DNA from: Devosia sp.
Lineage (GTDB): Bacteria > Pseudomonadota > Alphaproteobacteria > Rhizobiales > Devosiaceae
Assembly (NCBI GenBank): GCA_016713105.1
Contig: JADJPS010000001.1
Coordinates: forward strand, 186,001 to 250,000
Length of the DNA: 64,000 nt
Reading direction: 5' to 3'
The position numbers and the translations under genes are program-made. The notes below the pieces were generated by a model that was not told where the DNA came from, made no database searches, and saw only the letters and a program-made list of their open reading frames with translations. Below are positions 43,860 to 53,211 of this stretch, one piece after another (the first letter of the stretch is position 1; each line of letters starts with the position of its first letter).

Positions 43860-44651
43860 TCAGAACCCCTCGACGGTCAACTCGCCTGCCATGACGCCAT
43901 TGCCGGCCGAGAGCCCGCAATCGACCGGCAGTGCCACCCCGGTCACCGCGCTCGCCGCGTCCGAGGCGAGGAACAGCACCACCCGGGCGATTTCAGCCGG
44001 CTCGACGATCCGCCCCAGCGGGTACCAGCGCGCGAGCACCTTCAGCACCTCGGGGTTCTTGGCGATGCGATGGTCCCAGATCGGGGTGCGCACCGTGCCC
44101 GGCAGCACGGTATTGGCCCGGATGCCGAATTTGCCGTACTCGACCGCGAGCGAGCGGGTCAGCGCCAGCATGCCCGCCTTGGCCGCACTGTAGGCGGGAT
44201 CGCCGAGCGCGCTGACGCCGTTGACCGACGAGATGTTGATGATGACCCCCGCCCTGCGCTCCTGCATCGGCCCGAGCACGGCCTGCGCGCAATTATAGGC
44301 GCCGTTGAGGTTGTCGTTGATGTCGGATGCCCAGCCGGCCGGCGTCGTCACGCGGAAATTGGGGTAGTTCGACACACCCGCATTGTTGACGAGGATGTCG
44401 ATCGGGCCCAGTGTCCCGCTGAGCCGGGCAAAGGCGGCATCCACACCCGCCGCATCGCCGATTTCGGCCTTGGCTGCGGCCACCCGGATTCCTGCCGCCT
44501 CGAGCTCGACGACCAGCGCATCCAGACGATCGCTGCGGTCGAGCGCTGCGATTGCCGCGCCGTCGCGACCGAAGCCCAGGCACAGTTCGCGCCCGATCCC
44601 GCCGGCCGCGCCGGTGATCGCCACCACCTTGCCGGAAAACTGTCCACTCAT
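43860..44651 (-). CDS. Short-chain dehydrogenase/reductase (SDR)
   Basis: 263-residue classical SDR. Cofactor loop TGAAGGIG (about 14-21), NNAG (about 89), catalytic Ser in INISSVNG and the YSAAK Tyr/Lys pair (about 153-157). Asp37 in ALDRSDR at the end of strand 2 suggests NAD(H) preference. Only four bases separate it from the upstream hypothetical gene, so they form a two-gene unit on the minus strand. Oxidises or reduces an alcohol/ketone of unknown identity. Confidence 0.92.
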   Translation of the reverse strand: MSGQFSGKVVAITGAAGGIGRELCLGFGRDGAAIAALDRSDRLDALVVELEAAGIRVAAAKAEIGDAAGVDAAFARLSGTLGPIDILVNNAGVSNYPNFRVTTPAGWASDINDNLNGAYNCAQAVLGPMQERRAGVIINISSVNGVSALGDPAYSAAKAGMLALTRSLAVEYGKFGIRANTVLPGTVRTPIWDHRIAKNPEVLKVLARWYPLGRIVEPAEIARVVLFLASDAASAVTGVALPVDCGLSAGNGVMAGELTVEGF

Positions 44652-44655
44652 TCGA

Positions 44656-45825
44656 TCACTGTCCTCTCAATGCCGCGCCGATCCACTCGAGGCTCTGCTG
44701 CTTCACGTGGCCCCAGTTGTAAAAGCTGATGGTCTCGACTCCGCCGGCCCTGAGGGCGGCCACCGCCGCCACCAGCTCCGTCCTGCTCGCCAGGTCCGGA
44801 TGCGCCGGCCGGACGATGCCGCGCAGCCGGCCGTTGCCGATGCGGCGCCGCACGTCGAACAGGTCGGCCCGCACCCGTTCCGCGCTCGGCTCGTAGAAAC
44901 AGGCCTCGATGATGATTCGGGCAGCCGCCAGCGCCCCCAGGTCGGTGCCCTCGTGGAAGGCGCCGCCGGTCCGCCGCGCCACCGAGGGGATGACGGCGAG
45001 TTCGGCATCCGGCCTGATCTCGGCGCGGATCTCGGCGACCAGCGAGGTGGTAACCTCGCCGCGCCAGGCCAGAAAGGCGGCGAGGTCCCCGTCGCCGGCG
45101 ACGTCGGCCAGCCAGAAGGCCGCAGCCATGTCCGGCGGCAGGTCGAAGTCGGCGTCGAGGCAGGCCGCGATGTCGCGTGCCACCCTGCGCTTCAGGCCCT
45201 CGGCGTCGATCCCGGCCGCCTGCGCCCCGGCCATGCAGTGCTCGCAGAAGCACAGGCCGAGCAGGTTCTCGAGCCACGGGTTGGATTTCACCAGCGCGAA
45301 CTCGTGGTGATAGCCATGCGCGTAGGGCAGGAAACCGGGCGTCTCCAGTGCCACGCCCGCCACGCCATAGTGGTCGGTCAGGTCCTTGCACAGCGCGACG
45401 CCGTAACTGCGCACCTCCGGGTTGGCGGGGCACAGGCTGTAGATGTAGCGGTCGCCGAAGGCATTGGCGACCGCCTGCCGGGGATGCGCCATGCCGATCC
45501 GGCTATTGTGGTTGAGCACCATCCAGGCCGTGGTCGGAACGCCAGCGGCGACCAGCTCGGCCAGCACGTCGTGCTGCCGCGTCACGTCGCTTTCGAGCGG
45601 CTTGATCTCGCCATAGCGCGCCATTTCGGGGCGGAAGTAGACCGTGCCGTCCTGGGGGAAGTAGACCTTGCCGCCGACGCCATGCGGTCTGAGGAACTTG
45701 CCCGCATGATAGGCCGTGGCGAGGGTCACGCCGCCGATGCCATGTTGCCGGAACTGCGTCGTCGCCGCGGCGACGCCGAGTTCCGCGAGGTCCCATGCAT
45801 AGGTGTAGATGGTGCTGTCCGTCAT
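44656..45825 (-). CDS. Conserved hypothetical protein, possible barrel-type hydrolase
   Basis: 389 residues, not assigned to a named family from the sequence. The start at 45825 (MTDSTIYTYAWDLAELG) follows GGGGAG; the longer frame to 45939 has no ribosome site. Visible features are GGVTLATAYHAGKFLRPHG, VYFPQDGTVYFRPEM, a CxxC in CFCEHCMAG, LETPGFLPYAHGYHHE and IISFYNWG-like ends. Repeated beta-strand plus acidic or aromatic blocks and a GGVETISFYNWGH C-terminus are compatible with a TIM-barrel glycosidase-like fold, which is inference. No signal peptide. Paired with the SDR, hence probably metabolic. Confidence 0.7.
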   Translation of the reverse strand: MTDSTIYTYAWDLAELGVAAATTQFRQHGIGGVTLATAYHAGKFLRPHGVGGKVYFPQDGTVYFRPEMARYGEIKPLESDVTRQHDVLAELVAAGVPTTAWMVLNHNSRIGMAHPRQAVANAFGDRYIYSLCPANPEVRSYGVALCKDLTDHYGVAGVALETPGFLPYAHGYHHEFALVKSNPWLENLLGLCFCEHCMAGAQAAGIDAEGLKRRVARDIAACLDADFDLPPDMAAAFWLADVAGDGDLAAFLAWRGEVTTSLVAEIRAEIRPDAELAVIPSVARRTGGAFHEGTDLGALAAARIIIEACFYEPSAERVRADLFDVRRRIGNGRLRGIVRPAHPDLASRTELVAAVAALRAGGVETISFYNWGHVKQQSLEWIGAALRGQ

Positions 45826-45987
45826 CGCTGCCAACTCCCCCCGGATGCGTCGAGAGTGGCGCAACGGTCGGTCCGATGCAATGCCGCAACGCGCGCGAAA
45901 CGCCTTGTTTTTCAGCGATTTCAGACAGAAATCGCGCACCCCGGAGGGCTCGGGTATCAGGTGGGCATGATAACTGGAGATAACGCG

Positions 45988-46713
45988 CTATGATAGCAGG
46001 TTGTCTTGCACACCAGGGATCATCATGCCGGCCTCGATGCGGTCATGGCAGCTGCAGGAGTGGGCCCGCAGACGGTTGCGGTCGGTCACCGACAGGTGGC
46101 CCCGCGAGTAGGTGATGGCGGCAGCCCTCTGCAGGTCCGAGCAGATGTTGGAGACGGTGGCGCGACGCAGGCCCAGGGCCCGGCCAAGGCCGTCCTGGGT
46201 GAGCACGAATGTATGCCCCTGCATGCGCCGGTCGGCCAGCAGCAGCCAGCTCGCGACCCGTTGCTCGGCCGAGTGCAGCCCGTTGCAGGCGATCGTCTCC
46301 ATCAACTGGATGATCAGTGCCTTCGAGTAGCGCAGCAGGGCGGCGCGGACGCACTGGAAGCGCTGCATCGCTTCATCGAGATGGGTGATCGACAGCCAGG
46401 ACGCGTGTCCGGGCACCTGCACCATGGCCCGCGCCGGAACCGACGAGCCGCCCATGAGGTAGGTAAAGCCGAGGAATCCTTCGTTGCCGATCGATACCTG
46501 CTCCACCGACTTGCCGCCCTCGCTGTGCGACAGCATGGAGATGACCCCCGACTGTGGGAAGATCGCATGATGGATCGGGTCGCCATGGTCGAACAGCATG
46601 TCGCCAGCCGCGATGGCCCGGGTCTCGAGCCGCTCGGCAATGAAACTCTGCGCCTCCGGGCGTGTCGACATCAAAACGTGATTGCGCTGTGTGAAATCTG
46701 TACTGGAGCTCAT
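45988..46713 (-). CDS. Crp/Fnr family transcriptional regulator
   Basis: 241 residues: N-terminal cyclic-nucleotide-type beta-roll (about 25-120, FDHGDPIHHAIFPQSGVISML) and C-terminal winged HTH_Crp_2 with recognition helix region LGRALGLRRATVSNICSDLQ (about 180-200). The N-terminal Cys cluster of FNR is absent, so it is not an oxygen-sensing Fe-S FNR. This subtype is frequent in alphaproteobacteria with undefined ligands. It is divergent from a GGDEF/EAL protein; a shared AT-rich control region lies between. Confidence 0.88.
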   Translation of the reverse strand: MSSSTDFTQRNHVLMSTRPEAQSFIAERLETRAIAAGDMLFDHGDPIHHAIFPQSGVISMLSHSEGGKSVEQVSIGNEGFLGFTYLMGGSSVPARAMVQVPGHASWLSITHLDEAMQRFQCVRAALLRYSKALIIQLMETIACNGLHSAEQRVASWLLLADRRMQGHTFVLTQDGLGRALGLRRATVSNICSDLQRAAAITYSRGHLSVTDRNRLRAHSCSCHDRIEAGMMIPGVQDNLLS

Positions 46714-46918
46714 CTGGTCTGGAGTTTCTTGAATGAGATGTCGGTGCTCTGGGCAATTCGTTAAGTCAAATTTAACTAGTCGCTATGTACGATAACGTAC
46801 TTCATACTACGCTATTGTCGCCACCAGCGTCATACAACGCACACTAGGGCAAATTGGTTCCGATTTATTTAGCGCGTTTGGCACCGGCCGGATCCGCGCC
46901 CACGGGAGGATAGCCAGA
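46714..46918. promoter_or_regulatory. AT-rich divergent control region with two inverted repeats
   Basis: This 205-bp gap is markedly richer in A and T than its surroundings. It carries GTTAA-N7-TTAAC (46760-46776) and GTACG-ATAA-CGTAC (46787-46800). The second is a compact palindrome suited to a dimeric regulator, possibly the Crp-type protein itself. GGGAGGA at 46904-46910 is the ribosome site of the GGDEF/EAL gene. No small ORF is convincing. Confidence 0.4.
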
Positions 46919-49372
46919 ATGGACCTTCGGGCCCCCGGCGCCACTTCTGCGATTGATCTGGATGGCCTGCTCAACCAGATTCCGACGGGCCTGGTCGTCA
47001 TCGGGTCGGATGGCAGCGGCCGGGCGAACGATGCCGCACGGAGCCTGATCGAGGCCGGAGGCGGGTCCTGCGCGGACAGCCTCGCCCGCATCACGGCGCT
47101 GGCATCCGGCGGCCATCCCGCGGATCTGGTCATCGGGACGCCGGACGATCCGCTTGTGCTCCGGATCGATCCCCGCCGCAGCCAGTGCGATGGCGTCGAC
47201 TGGATCGTCGGCATCTCTCACGCCCCGCAGGCGGACGGATCGCACCCGCCGACGGAGCGCTGGGCCGCCGAGGCGCAGGCCGAACTCGCCGCCTACAAGG
47301 TCGCGCTCGACCAGCACGCCATCGTCGGGGCCACGGATCGGGCCGGCCGCATCACCTACGTCAACCGCGCCTTCTGCGAGATCAGCCAGTACCGCTCAGA
47401 GGAGCTGATCGGCAATACGCACGCCATTCTCAACTCGGGCCACCACCCCCGCGAGTTCTTCACCGGCATGTGGCGCACCATCGGCAGGGGCGGGCACTGG
47501 CGGGGCGAGATCTGCAATCGCGCCAGGGACGGCTCGCTCTACTGGGTCGATACGACGATCGCGCCGCGCCGGGCCGCCGACGGCGCCATTGCGGGCTATG
47601 TCTCGATCCGCTTCGACATCTCCGAGCGCAAGCGGGCCGAGAGCGAACTCGAAGCCGAGAACCTGCTGCGCCGCGATGCCGAGACGCTGCTGCGCGACGT
47701 CATCGAGACCGTGCCCGACGGCATTGCCGCATTCGACGTCGAGGACCGGCTGCTGGTCTTCAACTCCGCCTATCGGCGGGCCTATCCCCGTCTTGCCGAG
47801 CTCATCGCCGCCGGCACCAGCTTCGAGACGCTGCTGCGCGAGGGGGTGGCGCGCGGCCAGTATGCGCTCTCCAGGGAGCAGGCGCGCGAGCCGGAGGCCT
47901 GGATCGAGAACCGGCTGCGCCAGCATCGGCGCCCGGGGCGCACCAGCACCCAGCAGCACTCGGACGGACGCTGGCTGCAGGTGCGCGAGCGGCTCTCGCC
48001 GAGCGGCAACATCGTCGGTGTGCGCACCGACATCACCGCCCTCAAGCAGGCCGAGCAACTGATCAAGAACCAGTCGGAGCGCGATCCGCTGACCGGGCTC
48101 TACAACCGCTCGGTGCTGTCCGAACAGCTGTCGCGCCAGGTCGAGCGCAGCGTTCGCACCGGCATCCCCGGCGCCCTGGTCATCGTCGACCTCGACGGCT
48201 TCAAGGATGTCAACGATACGCTCGGGCACGGCGCCGGCGACACGCTGCTTGCGGCCATCGGCCAGCGGCTGCGTTCGGCGCTGCGCGCCAGCGACATCGA
48301 GGTGCGCCTCGGTGGCGACGAGTTCGCGCTGATCCTGCCCCGCCTCGCCGATGCCCGCCTCGTCGAGCGGTTGCTGGCGCGCGTCTACGAGGCCATCGAG
48401 GCGCCGCTGATGCTGGGGCGCCGTCGCATCCAGCCGGGGGCCAGCATGGGCGTCTGCCAGTTTCCGCGCGATGGCACCGATCCCGCCGATCTGCTCAGGA
48501 ACGCCGATATCGCGCTCTACCAGGCCAAGGCGCGCGGCCGCGGCCGCCACTGCTTCTATACGATCCACCTGCGCGAGCGCGTCGAGCGGCGCGAGGCCCT
48601 TGCCGACGATCTGCGCCAGGCGCTGGAAGACGACGAGATCGGCATCGCGCTGCAGCCGCAGATCGCCACTGCGGGCGGGCTGCATGTCGGCTTCGAGGCC
48701 CTCGCCCGCTGGCAGCGCCGGGGTGTCGACGTGCCGCCGGGCCAGTTCATTCCGGTGGCCGAGGAGACCGACCTGATCGTGCCGCTCGGACGACGGGTGC
48801 TCGAACTGGCGCTCAGGGAAGTCGCGCGCCTGCGCGCCGAAGGACTGCGGCCGGGGCCGGTCGCGGTCAATGTCGCGGCCGCGCAGCTGAAGCTGCCGGA
48901 GTTCGTCGATACCGTTGTCGATCTGCTCGATGAGACCGGCTCCACCCCGGCCGACCTCGAGATCGAGGTCACCGAGACGGTGCTGCTCGACCGGTCCGCC
49001 GATCAGATCGCGCGCAGCCTCGCGGCCCTGCACGAGCGCGGCGTCAGCATCGCGCTCGACGATTTCGGCACCGGCCACGCCTCGCTGTCGCATCTGAAGC
49101 GCTTCCCGGTCGATCGGCTGAAGGTCGACCGCAGCTTCGTCTCCGGCATCGGCAGCAATGCCGAGGACGAGATCATCGTCCGGGCGGTGATCAGTCTCGC
49201 CCAGAACCTGGGCAAGTCGGTGGTCGCCGAGGGGGTCGAGACCGACGAGCAGCTGCGGTTCCTCGCGGCGCTGCACTGCGACACCGTGCAGGGCTATCTG
49301 CTGAGCCCGCCGCTGAGCCCCGCCGAGGCCGGGGGCTTCGTCGCCGGCCACACGCGGTCCCGCGCCGCCTGA
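46919..49372 (+). CDS. PAS-PAS-GGDEF-EAL cyclic-di-GMP turnover protein
   Basis: 817 residues, no clear membrane segment, so probably cytoplasmic. A PAS-like N-terminus (about 15-110), PAS/PAC (about 130-240, ATDRAGRITYVNRAFCEISQYR), a PAS_7-like segment (260-370), a GGDEF domain (about 378-540) with intact RLGGDEFALI, and EAL (about 560-805) with GFEALARW, EVTETVLL, LDDFGTGHASLSHL and KVDRSFV. Both the cyclase signature and the phosphodiesterase residues are conserved, so bifunctionality is possible. The I-site cannot be judged safely. Input likely through PAS ligands. Divergent from the Crp-type regulator. Confidence 0.93.
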   Translation: MDLRAPGATSAIDLDGLLNQIPTGLVVIGSDGSGRANDAARSLIEAGGGSCADSLARITALASGGHPADLVIGTPDDPLVLRIDPRRSQCDGVDWIVGISHAPQADGSHPPTERWAAEAQAELAAYKVALDQHAIVGATDRAGRITYVNRAFCEISQYRSEELIGNTHAILNSGHHPREFFTGMWRTIGRGGHWRGEICNRARDGSLYWVDTTIAPRRAADGAIAGYVSIRFDISERKRAESELEAENLLRRDAETLLRDVIETVPDGIAAFDVEDRLLVFNSAYRRAYPRLAELIAAGTSFETLLREGVARGQYALSREQAREPEAWIENRLRQHRRPGRTSTQQHSDGRWLQVRERLSPSGNIVGVRTDITALKQAEQLIKNQSERDPLTGLYNRSVLSEQLSRQVERSVRTGIPGALVIVDLDGFKDVNDTLGHGAGDTLLAAIGQRLRSALRASDIEVRLGGDEFALILPRLADARLVERLLARVYEAIEAPLMLGRRRIQPGASMGVCQFPRDGTDPADLLRNADIALYQAKARGRGRHCFYTIHLRERVERREALADDLRQALEDDEIGIALQPQIATAGGLHVGFEALARWQRRGVDVPPGQFIPVAEETDLIVPLGRRVLELALREVARLRAEGLRPGPVAVNVAAAQLKLPEFVDTVVDLLDETGSTPADLEIEVTETVLLDRSADQIARSLAALHERGVSIALDDFGTGHASLSHLKRFPVDRLKVDRSFVSGIGSNAEDEIIVRAVISLAQNLGKSVVAEGVETDEQLRFLAALHCDTVQGYLLSPPLSPAEAGGFVAGHTRSRAA

Positions 49373-49404
49373 CGGGATCGGGCACCATCGGGTCGAACGC
49401 AGCA

Positions 49405-49421
49405 CCGGCCCGAGGCGCCGG
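49405..49421. terminator. Small hairpin between convergent GGDEF/EAL and livF genes
   Basis: CCGGC (49405-49409) pairs with GCCGG (49417-49421) around a seven-base loop in the 64-bp gap between convergent stops. Only five pairs and no T-tract, so a weak call. Confidence 0.3.
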
Positions 49422-49436
49422 CTCACGGCAGGTGCG

Positions 49437-50213
49437 TCAGATCGCGAGGTACTCCTGCCGCAGCTCGGCATTGTCGAGCACGTCTTTGGCCGTGCCGGTG
49501 AAGGCCACCTCGCCGGTATCGAGGATCACGGCGCGATCGGCGAGCTGCAGTGCCGCCACCGCATTCTGCTCGACGATGATGGTGGTGATGCCGAGGCTCT
49601 TGATCTCGTTGACGATGTTCTCGATCTCGCGGACGATCACCGGCGCCAGCCCTTCATAGGGCTCGTCGAGCAGCAGCAATTTGATGTCGCGCATCAGCGC
49701 CCGGGCGATGGCCAGCATCTGCTGTTCGCCGCCCGACAGCGTCACGCCCTCCTGCCGCCGGCGCTCGGCGAGGCGGGGGAAGTGGCCGTAGACGCGCTCG
49801 AGGTCCCAGCCGGCCCCGGGGGCGACCTGGGCCAGCGTCAGGTTCTCCTCGACCGTCAGCCCCTGGATGATGCGGCGATCCTCCGGCACCAGCTGGATGC
49901 CGGCGCGCGCCGCCTCGAACGCCTTCATCTTGTGCACCGGCTTGCCGTCGAGCCAGATCTCGCCCTTGACCAGCCCGGGCGAGTCGACCCGCGCGATGGC
50001 CCTGAGCGTCGAGGTCTTGCCCGCCCCGTTGCGGCCGAGCAGCGCCAGCACCTCGCCCTGCCGGATGTCGAACGACACCCCCTGCACGATGTAGCTCTCG
50101 CCGTAGTAGGCATGCATGTCGCTGGCCGCAAAGAACGGCTTCTCGCGTCCGGTTGCGGCGTCTGTTGCGGGGGCGGCGGCGGCGATGCTGCTGTCCATGG
50201 TCATCACGCTCAT
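49437..50213 (-). CDS. livF: Branched-chain amino acid-type ABC ATPase LivF
   Basis: 258 residues. Walker A GRNGAGKTS, Q-loop region IQLVPEDRRIIQGLTVEENL (LivF hallmark), signature LSGGEQQMLAIARAL, Walker B LLLLDEPYEGLAP. The start at 50213 overlaps the livG stop by ATGA; longer upstream frames lie inside livG. Last gene of the five-gene minus-strand transport operon. Family members serve amino acids, urea, amides or aromatic acids, so leucine is not proven as ligand. Confidence 0.93.
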   Translation of the reverse strand: MSVMTMDSSIAAAAPATDAATGREKPFFAASDMHAYYGESYIVQGVSFDIRQGEVLALLGRNGAGKTSTLRAIARVDSPGLVKGEIWLDGKPVHKMKAFEAARAGIQLVPEDRRIIQGLTVEENLTLAQVAPGAGWDLERVYGHFPRLAERRRQEGVTLSGGEQQMLAIARALMRDIKLLLLDEPYEGLAPVIVREIENIVNEIKSLGITTIIVEQNAVAALQLADRAVILDTGEVAFTGTAKDVLDNAELRQEYLAI

Positions 50214-51001
50214 TTGGAATGGGCTCCCAGGTCGTGCGCACCGCCCAGATAGGCTTCCTGCACCTTGGGATTGCCGCGCACCTCGTTCGGAGCACCCTCG
50301 GCAATGATCCGGCCGCCGGCCAGCACCGAGATGTGGTCGGCCAGCGAAAACACCACATGCATGTCGTGCTCGATGATCACCTTGGTCATGCCCCGCGCCT
50401 TGATCTTTTTCAGCAGGTCGATCGTGGTGTTGGTGTCGTGCCGGCTCATCCCCGCCGTCGGCTCGTCGAGCAGCAGCAGGCGCGGGTGCTGGATCAGGCA
50501 CATCGCCAGTTCCATCCGCCGCTTGTCGCCGCGGCTCAACGCCCCGGCATGCACGTCGCGGCGCTCGTGGAGCCCGACATCCTCGAGGATCGCCTCGGCC
50601 TCCTCCCGGATCTCGGTCTCGGCCTCGAGCGGCTTCCAGATATTGGCCCGGTAGGCGCCGTCGCGCTTGGCGAAGGCCGGGGTCATGACGTTCTGCAGCA
50701 CGCTCAGGTCGGGAAAGATCTCGGGCGTCTGGAACACCCGGACGACACCCATCTGGTTGATCTCGTGCGGCTTCTTGCCGGTGAGGATCTGCCCGTCGAA
50801 AACCACCGCGCCCTTGCTCGGCGCCAGCTTGCCGATGATGACGTTGAGCAGGGTGGACTTGCCCGCTCCGTTGGGGCCGATGATGGCGTGCGTCTTGCCC
50901 TCCTCGACCTCGAGGTCGATGTCGCTGAGGGCGTGCAGCCCGCCGAAGTGCTTGTGCACGTCGGCAACGTGCAGGACGATGTTCTTTTCGGCGACGCTCA
51001 T
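50210..51001 (-). CDS. livG: Branched-chain amino acid-type ABC ATPase LivG
   Basis: 263 residues. Walker A GPNGAGKST, Q-loop region VVRVFQTPEIFPDLSVLQNV (LivG type), signature-like LSRGDKRRMELAMCL in place of LSGGQQR, Walker B LLLLDEPTAGM. The altered signature LSRGDKR is also seen in urea/amide-type relatives and hints at a non-leucine ligand. ATGA overlap with livF; six bases separate it from livM. Confidence 0.92.
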   Translation of the reverse strand: MSVAEKNIVLHVADVHKHFGGLHALSDIDLEVEEGKTHAIIGPNGAGKSTLLNVIIGKLAPSKGAVVFDGQILTGKKPHEINQMGVVRVFQTPEIFPDLSVLQNVMTPAFAKRDGAYRANIWKPLEAETEIREEAEAILEDVGLHERRDVHAGALSRGDKRRMELAMCLIQHPRLLLLDEPTAGMSRHDTNTTIDLLKKIKARGMTKVIIEHDMHVVFSLADHISVLAGGRIIAEGAPNEVRGNPKVQEAYLGGAHDLGAHSK

Positions 51002-51007
51002 CTCATC

Positions 51008-52156
51008 TCACTCCGCCGGCTGGACGCGCATCGCTGCGCCGGAACTGGGTTTGCCGCGGCGGCCGAACAGGCCGGCGATGCGCCTCACGCCCTCCATCAC
51101 GCCGCCGGGCAGGAACACCACGATCAGCACGAACAGCAGACCGAGCGTCAGGTGCCAGCCCTCGCCCACGAACTTGCTGGTGATGAGCACCACGATGTCC
51201 TCGAGGCCGTCGGGCACCCAGTCGAACACGCGGTGCAGCACCTGCTCGTTGAAGGCCGAGAAGATGTTCTCGAAGTACTTGATCAGCCAGGCCCCGATCA
51301 CCGGCCCGATCAGCGTGCCGACGCCGCCCAGGATGGTCATCAGCACCACCTCGCCCGAGGCCGTCCACTGCATGCGCTCGGCCCCGGCCAGGGGATCGGT
51401 GACGGCGAGGAGCGCGCCGGCGAGCCCGGCATACATGCCCGAGATGACGAAGGCGGTGAGCGCATAGGGCCGGGTGTTGAAGCCGGTATAGTTCATCCGC
51501 ACCTGGTTGGACTTGATGGCGCGCAGCATCATGCCGAAGGGCGAGGAGAAGATCTTCTGCGAGATGAAGAAGCCGACGATCAGCATCACGGCGCAGAAGT
51601 AGAAGCCCTCGACGCCCGAGAACACGTGCCCGAGGATGGAGGCCGACGGCAGCCCCTCGCCGCGGGGCGCCAGCGCCGTGTCGATGATGCGCGGATCCCT
51701 CAGGGTCAGCTGCAGCGAGGTCTCGCCGTTGGTGATCGGCGTCAGCACCGAATAGGCGAGGCTGTAGCACATCTGCGCGAAGGCGAGCGTCAGGATCGAG
51801 AAGTAGATGCCCGACCGCCGGAGGCTGAGATAGCCGATGACCAGCGAGAAGCCGCCCGCGACGACCACCGCGAAGACCATTGCCGGCAGCACATCCATGG
51901 TCAGCAGCTTGAACGACCACACCGCCGTGTACGAGCCGACCCCGACAAAGGCGGCGTGGCCGAAGCTGAGGTAGCCGGTGAGGCCGAACAGGATGTTGAA
52001 GCCCAAGGCGAAGATCGCGTAGATCGCGAACTTCTGCATCAGCCCCGGATAGGCCGCGCCGAGCGGCGACAGCCAGAGCGGCATGGCGAGCACCACTGCC
52101 GAGAACGCCAGGAAGGTCAGGAGGTCGCGCCTCGGGACGTTGAAAAACTGCAGCAT
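51008..52156 (-). CDS. livM: Branched-chain amino acid-type ABC permease LivM
   Basis: 382-residue inner-membrane permease with about ten hydrophobic segments. The LivM block GYLSFGHAAFVGVGSYTAV and the loop MMLRAIKSNQVRMNYTGFNTRPYALTAFV with GGVGTLIGPVIGA are present. A longer periplasmic segment (about 165-205, NGETSLQLTLRDPRIID) precedes the later helices. Starts one base after the livH stop, so the two are translated together. Confidence 0.92.
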   Translation of the reverse strand: MLQFFNVPRRDLLTFLAFSAVVLAMPLWLSPLGAAYPGLMQKFAIYAIFALGFNILFGLTGYLSFGHAAFVGVGSYTAVWSFKLLTMDVLPAMVFAVVVAGGFSLVIGYLSLRRSGIYFSILTLAFAQMCYSLAYSVLTPITNGETSLQLTLRDPRIIDTALAPRGEGLPSASILGHVFSGVEGFYFCAVMLIVGFFISQKIFSSPFGMMLRAIKSNQVRMNYTGFNTRPYALTAFVISGMYAGLAGALLAVTDPLAGAERMQWTASGEVVLMTILGGVGTLIGPVIGAWLIKYFENIFSAFNEQVLHRVFDWVPDGLEDIVVLITSKFVGEGWHLTLGLLFVLIVVFLPGGVMEGVRRIAGLFGRRGKPSSGAAMRVQPAE

Positions 52157-52157
52157 T

Positions 52158-53195
52158 TCAGCTCTCCATCACGCCGCGCCGGCCGAGCAGGCCGCGTGGG
52201 CGTACGAGCAGGATGACGACGGCGGTCAGGTAGATGATGATCTGGTCGATGCCCGGCAGGATCGACTTGACCTCGTTCATCGAGGCAAAGCTCTGCAGGA
52301 TGCCGAGCAGGAAACCGGCGGCCACCGCGCCGGGCAGCGAGCCCATGCCGCCGACCACGACCACGACGAAGCTCAGCACCAGGAAGTCCATGCCTAGGTG
52401 ATAGTTCGGCGGCACCAGCGGCGTGTACATGACGCCGGCGAGGCCAGCGACCACCGCGGCGATGCCGAACATGATGGTGAAGCGGCGGCCGATATTGATG
52501 CCCAGAATGCCGACCGTCTCGCGGTCGACCATGCCGGCGCGCACCACCATGCCGAAGGTGGTGAAGCGCAGGAAGGCGAACACCGCCGACAGGACGCCGA
52601 TCGAAAAGACGAAATAGGTGAGCCGCCACCACGGATAGGTGACCATGTTCGGCGCCAGCCCGAGCCAGCTGCCCACGTCGGCCGCCCCCTGCAGGGCCGA
52701 CGGCATCGGCTGGCTGATCGGGTTGGCCCCGAAGATCGCCTTGACGACTTCCTGCAGCACGATGGCGAGCCCGAAGGTGACGAGGATCTGCTCGGCATGC
52801 GGGCGCTTGTAGAAGTGCTTGATCAGCCCGCGCTCCATGGCGATGCCGATCAGCAGCATCACCGGAATGGCGAAGACGATCGACAGCGGCACCGAATACT
52901 CGACGATGAAGCTGCCCCACTCGCCGAACCAGGTCTGGGCCAGCGGGGTCTTGATCTCGAGCGGGGTGCCCCAGGGCGACAGCTGGTCGGGGTCGATGGT
53001 GATCGACTCGAGCGTGATCAGCTGGCGGAAGGCAACCGCGCAGAAGGCGCCGAGCATGAACAGCGCACCATGCGCGAAGTTGACGACACCGAGCGTGCCG
53101 AACACGAGGGTCAGCCCCAGCGCGATCAGCGCGTAGGCGCCCCCCTTGTCGAGGCCGTTGAGAAGCTGGGCGAGCAGGGCTTCCATCAGCCCCAT
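52158..53195 (-). CDS. livH: Branched-chain amino acid-type ABC permease LivH
   Basis: 345-residue permease: LNGLDKGGAYALIALGLTLVFGTLGVVNFAHG at the start is the LivH signature, and GILGINIGRRFTIMFGIAAVVAGLAGV and GGMGSLPGAVAAGFLLG are the later family blocks. Longer than typical LivH (about 300) because of an insertion near 55-90 (FRQLITLESITIDPDQLSPWG), which would sit in the periplasm. Separated by 16 bp from the binding-protein gene upstream. Confidence 0.92.
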   Translation of the reverse strand: MGLMEALLAQLLNGLDKGGAYALIALGLTLVFGTLGVVNFAHGALFMLGAFCAVAFRQLITLESITIDPDQLSPWGTPLEIKTPLAQTWFGEWGSFIVEYSVPLSIVFAIPVMLLIGIAMERGLIKHFYKRPHAEQILVTFGLAIVLQEVVKAIFGANPISQPMPSALQGAADVGSWLGLAPNMVTYPWWRLTYFVFSIGVLSAVFAFLRFTTFGMVVRAGMVDRETVGILGINIGRRFTIMFGIAAVVAGLAGVMYTPLVPPNYHLGMDFLVLSFVVVVVGGMGSLPGAVAAGFLLGILQSFASMNEVKSILPGIDQIIIYLTAVVILLVRPRGLLGRRGVMES

Positions 53196-53211
53196 CGCCT
53201 CCCGGCGGCGG

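Noticed and set aside
46006..46764. Plus-strand frame opposite the Crp-type gene
   Set aside because: Antisense to a gene with a clear regulator fold; no motif of its own.
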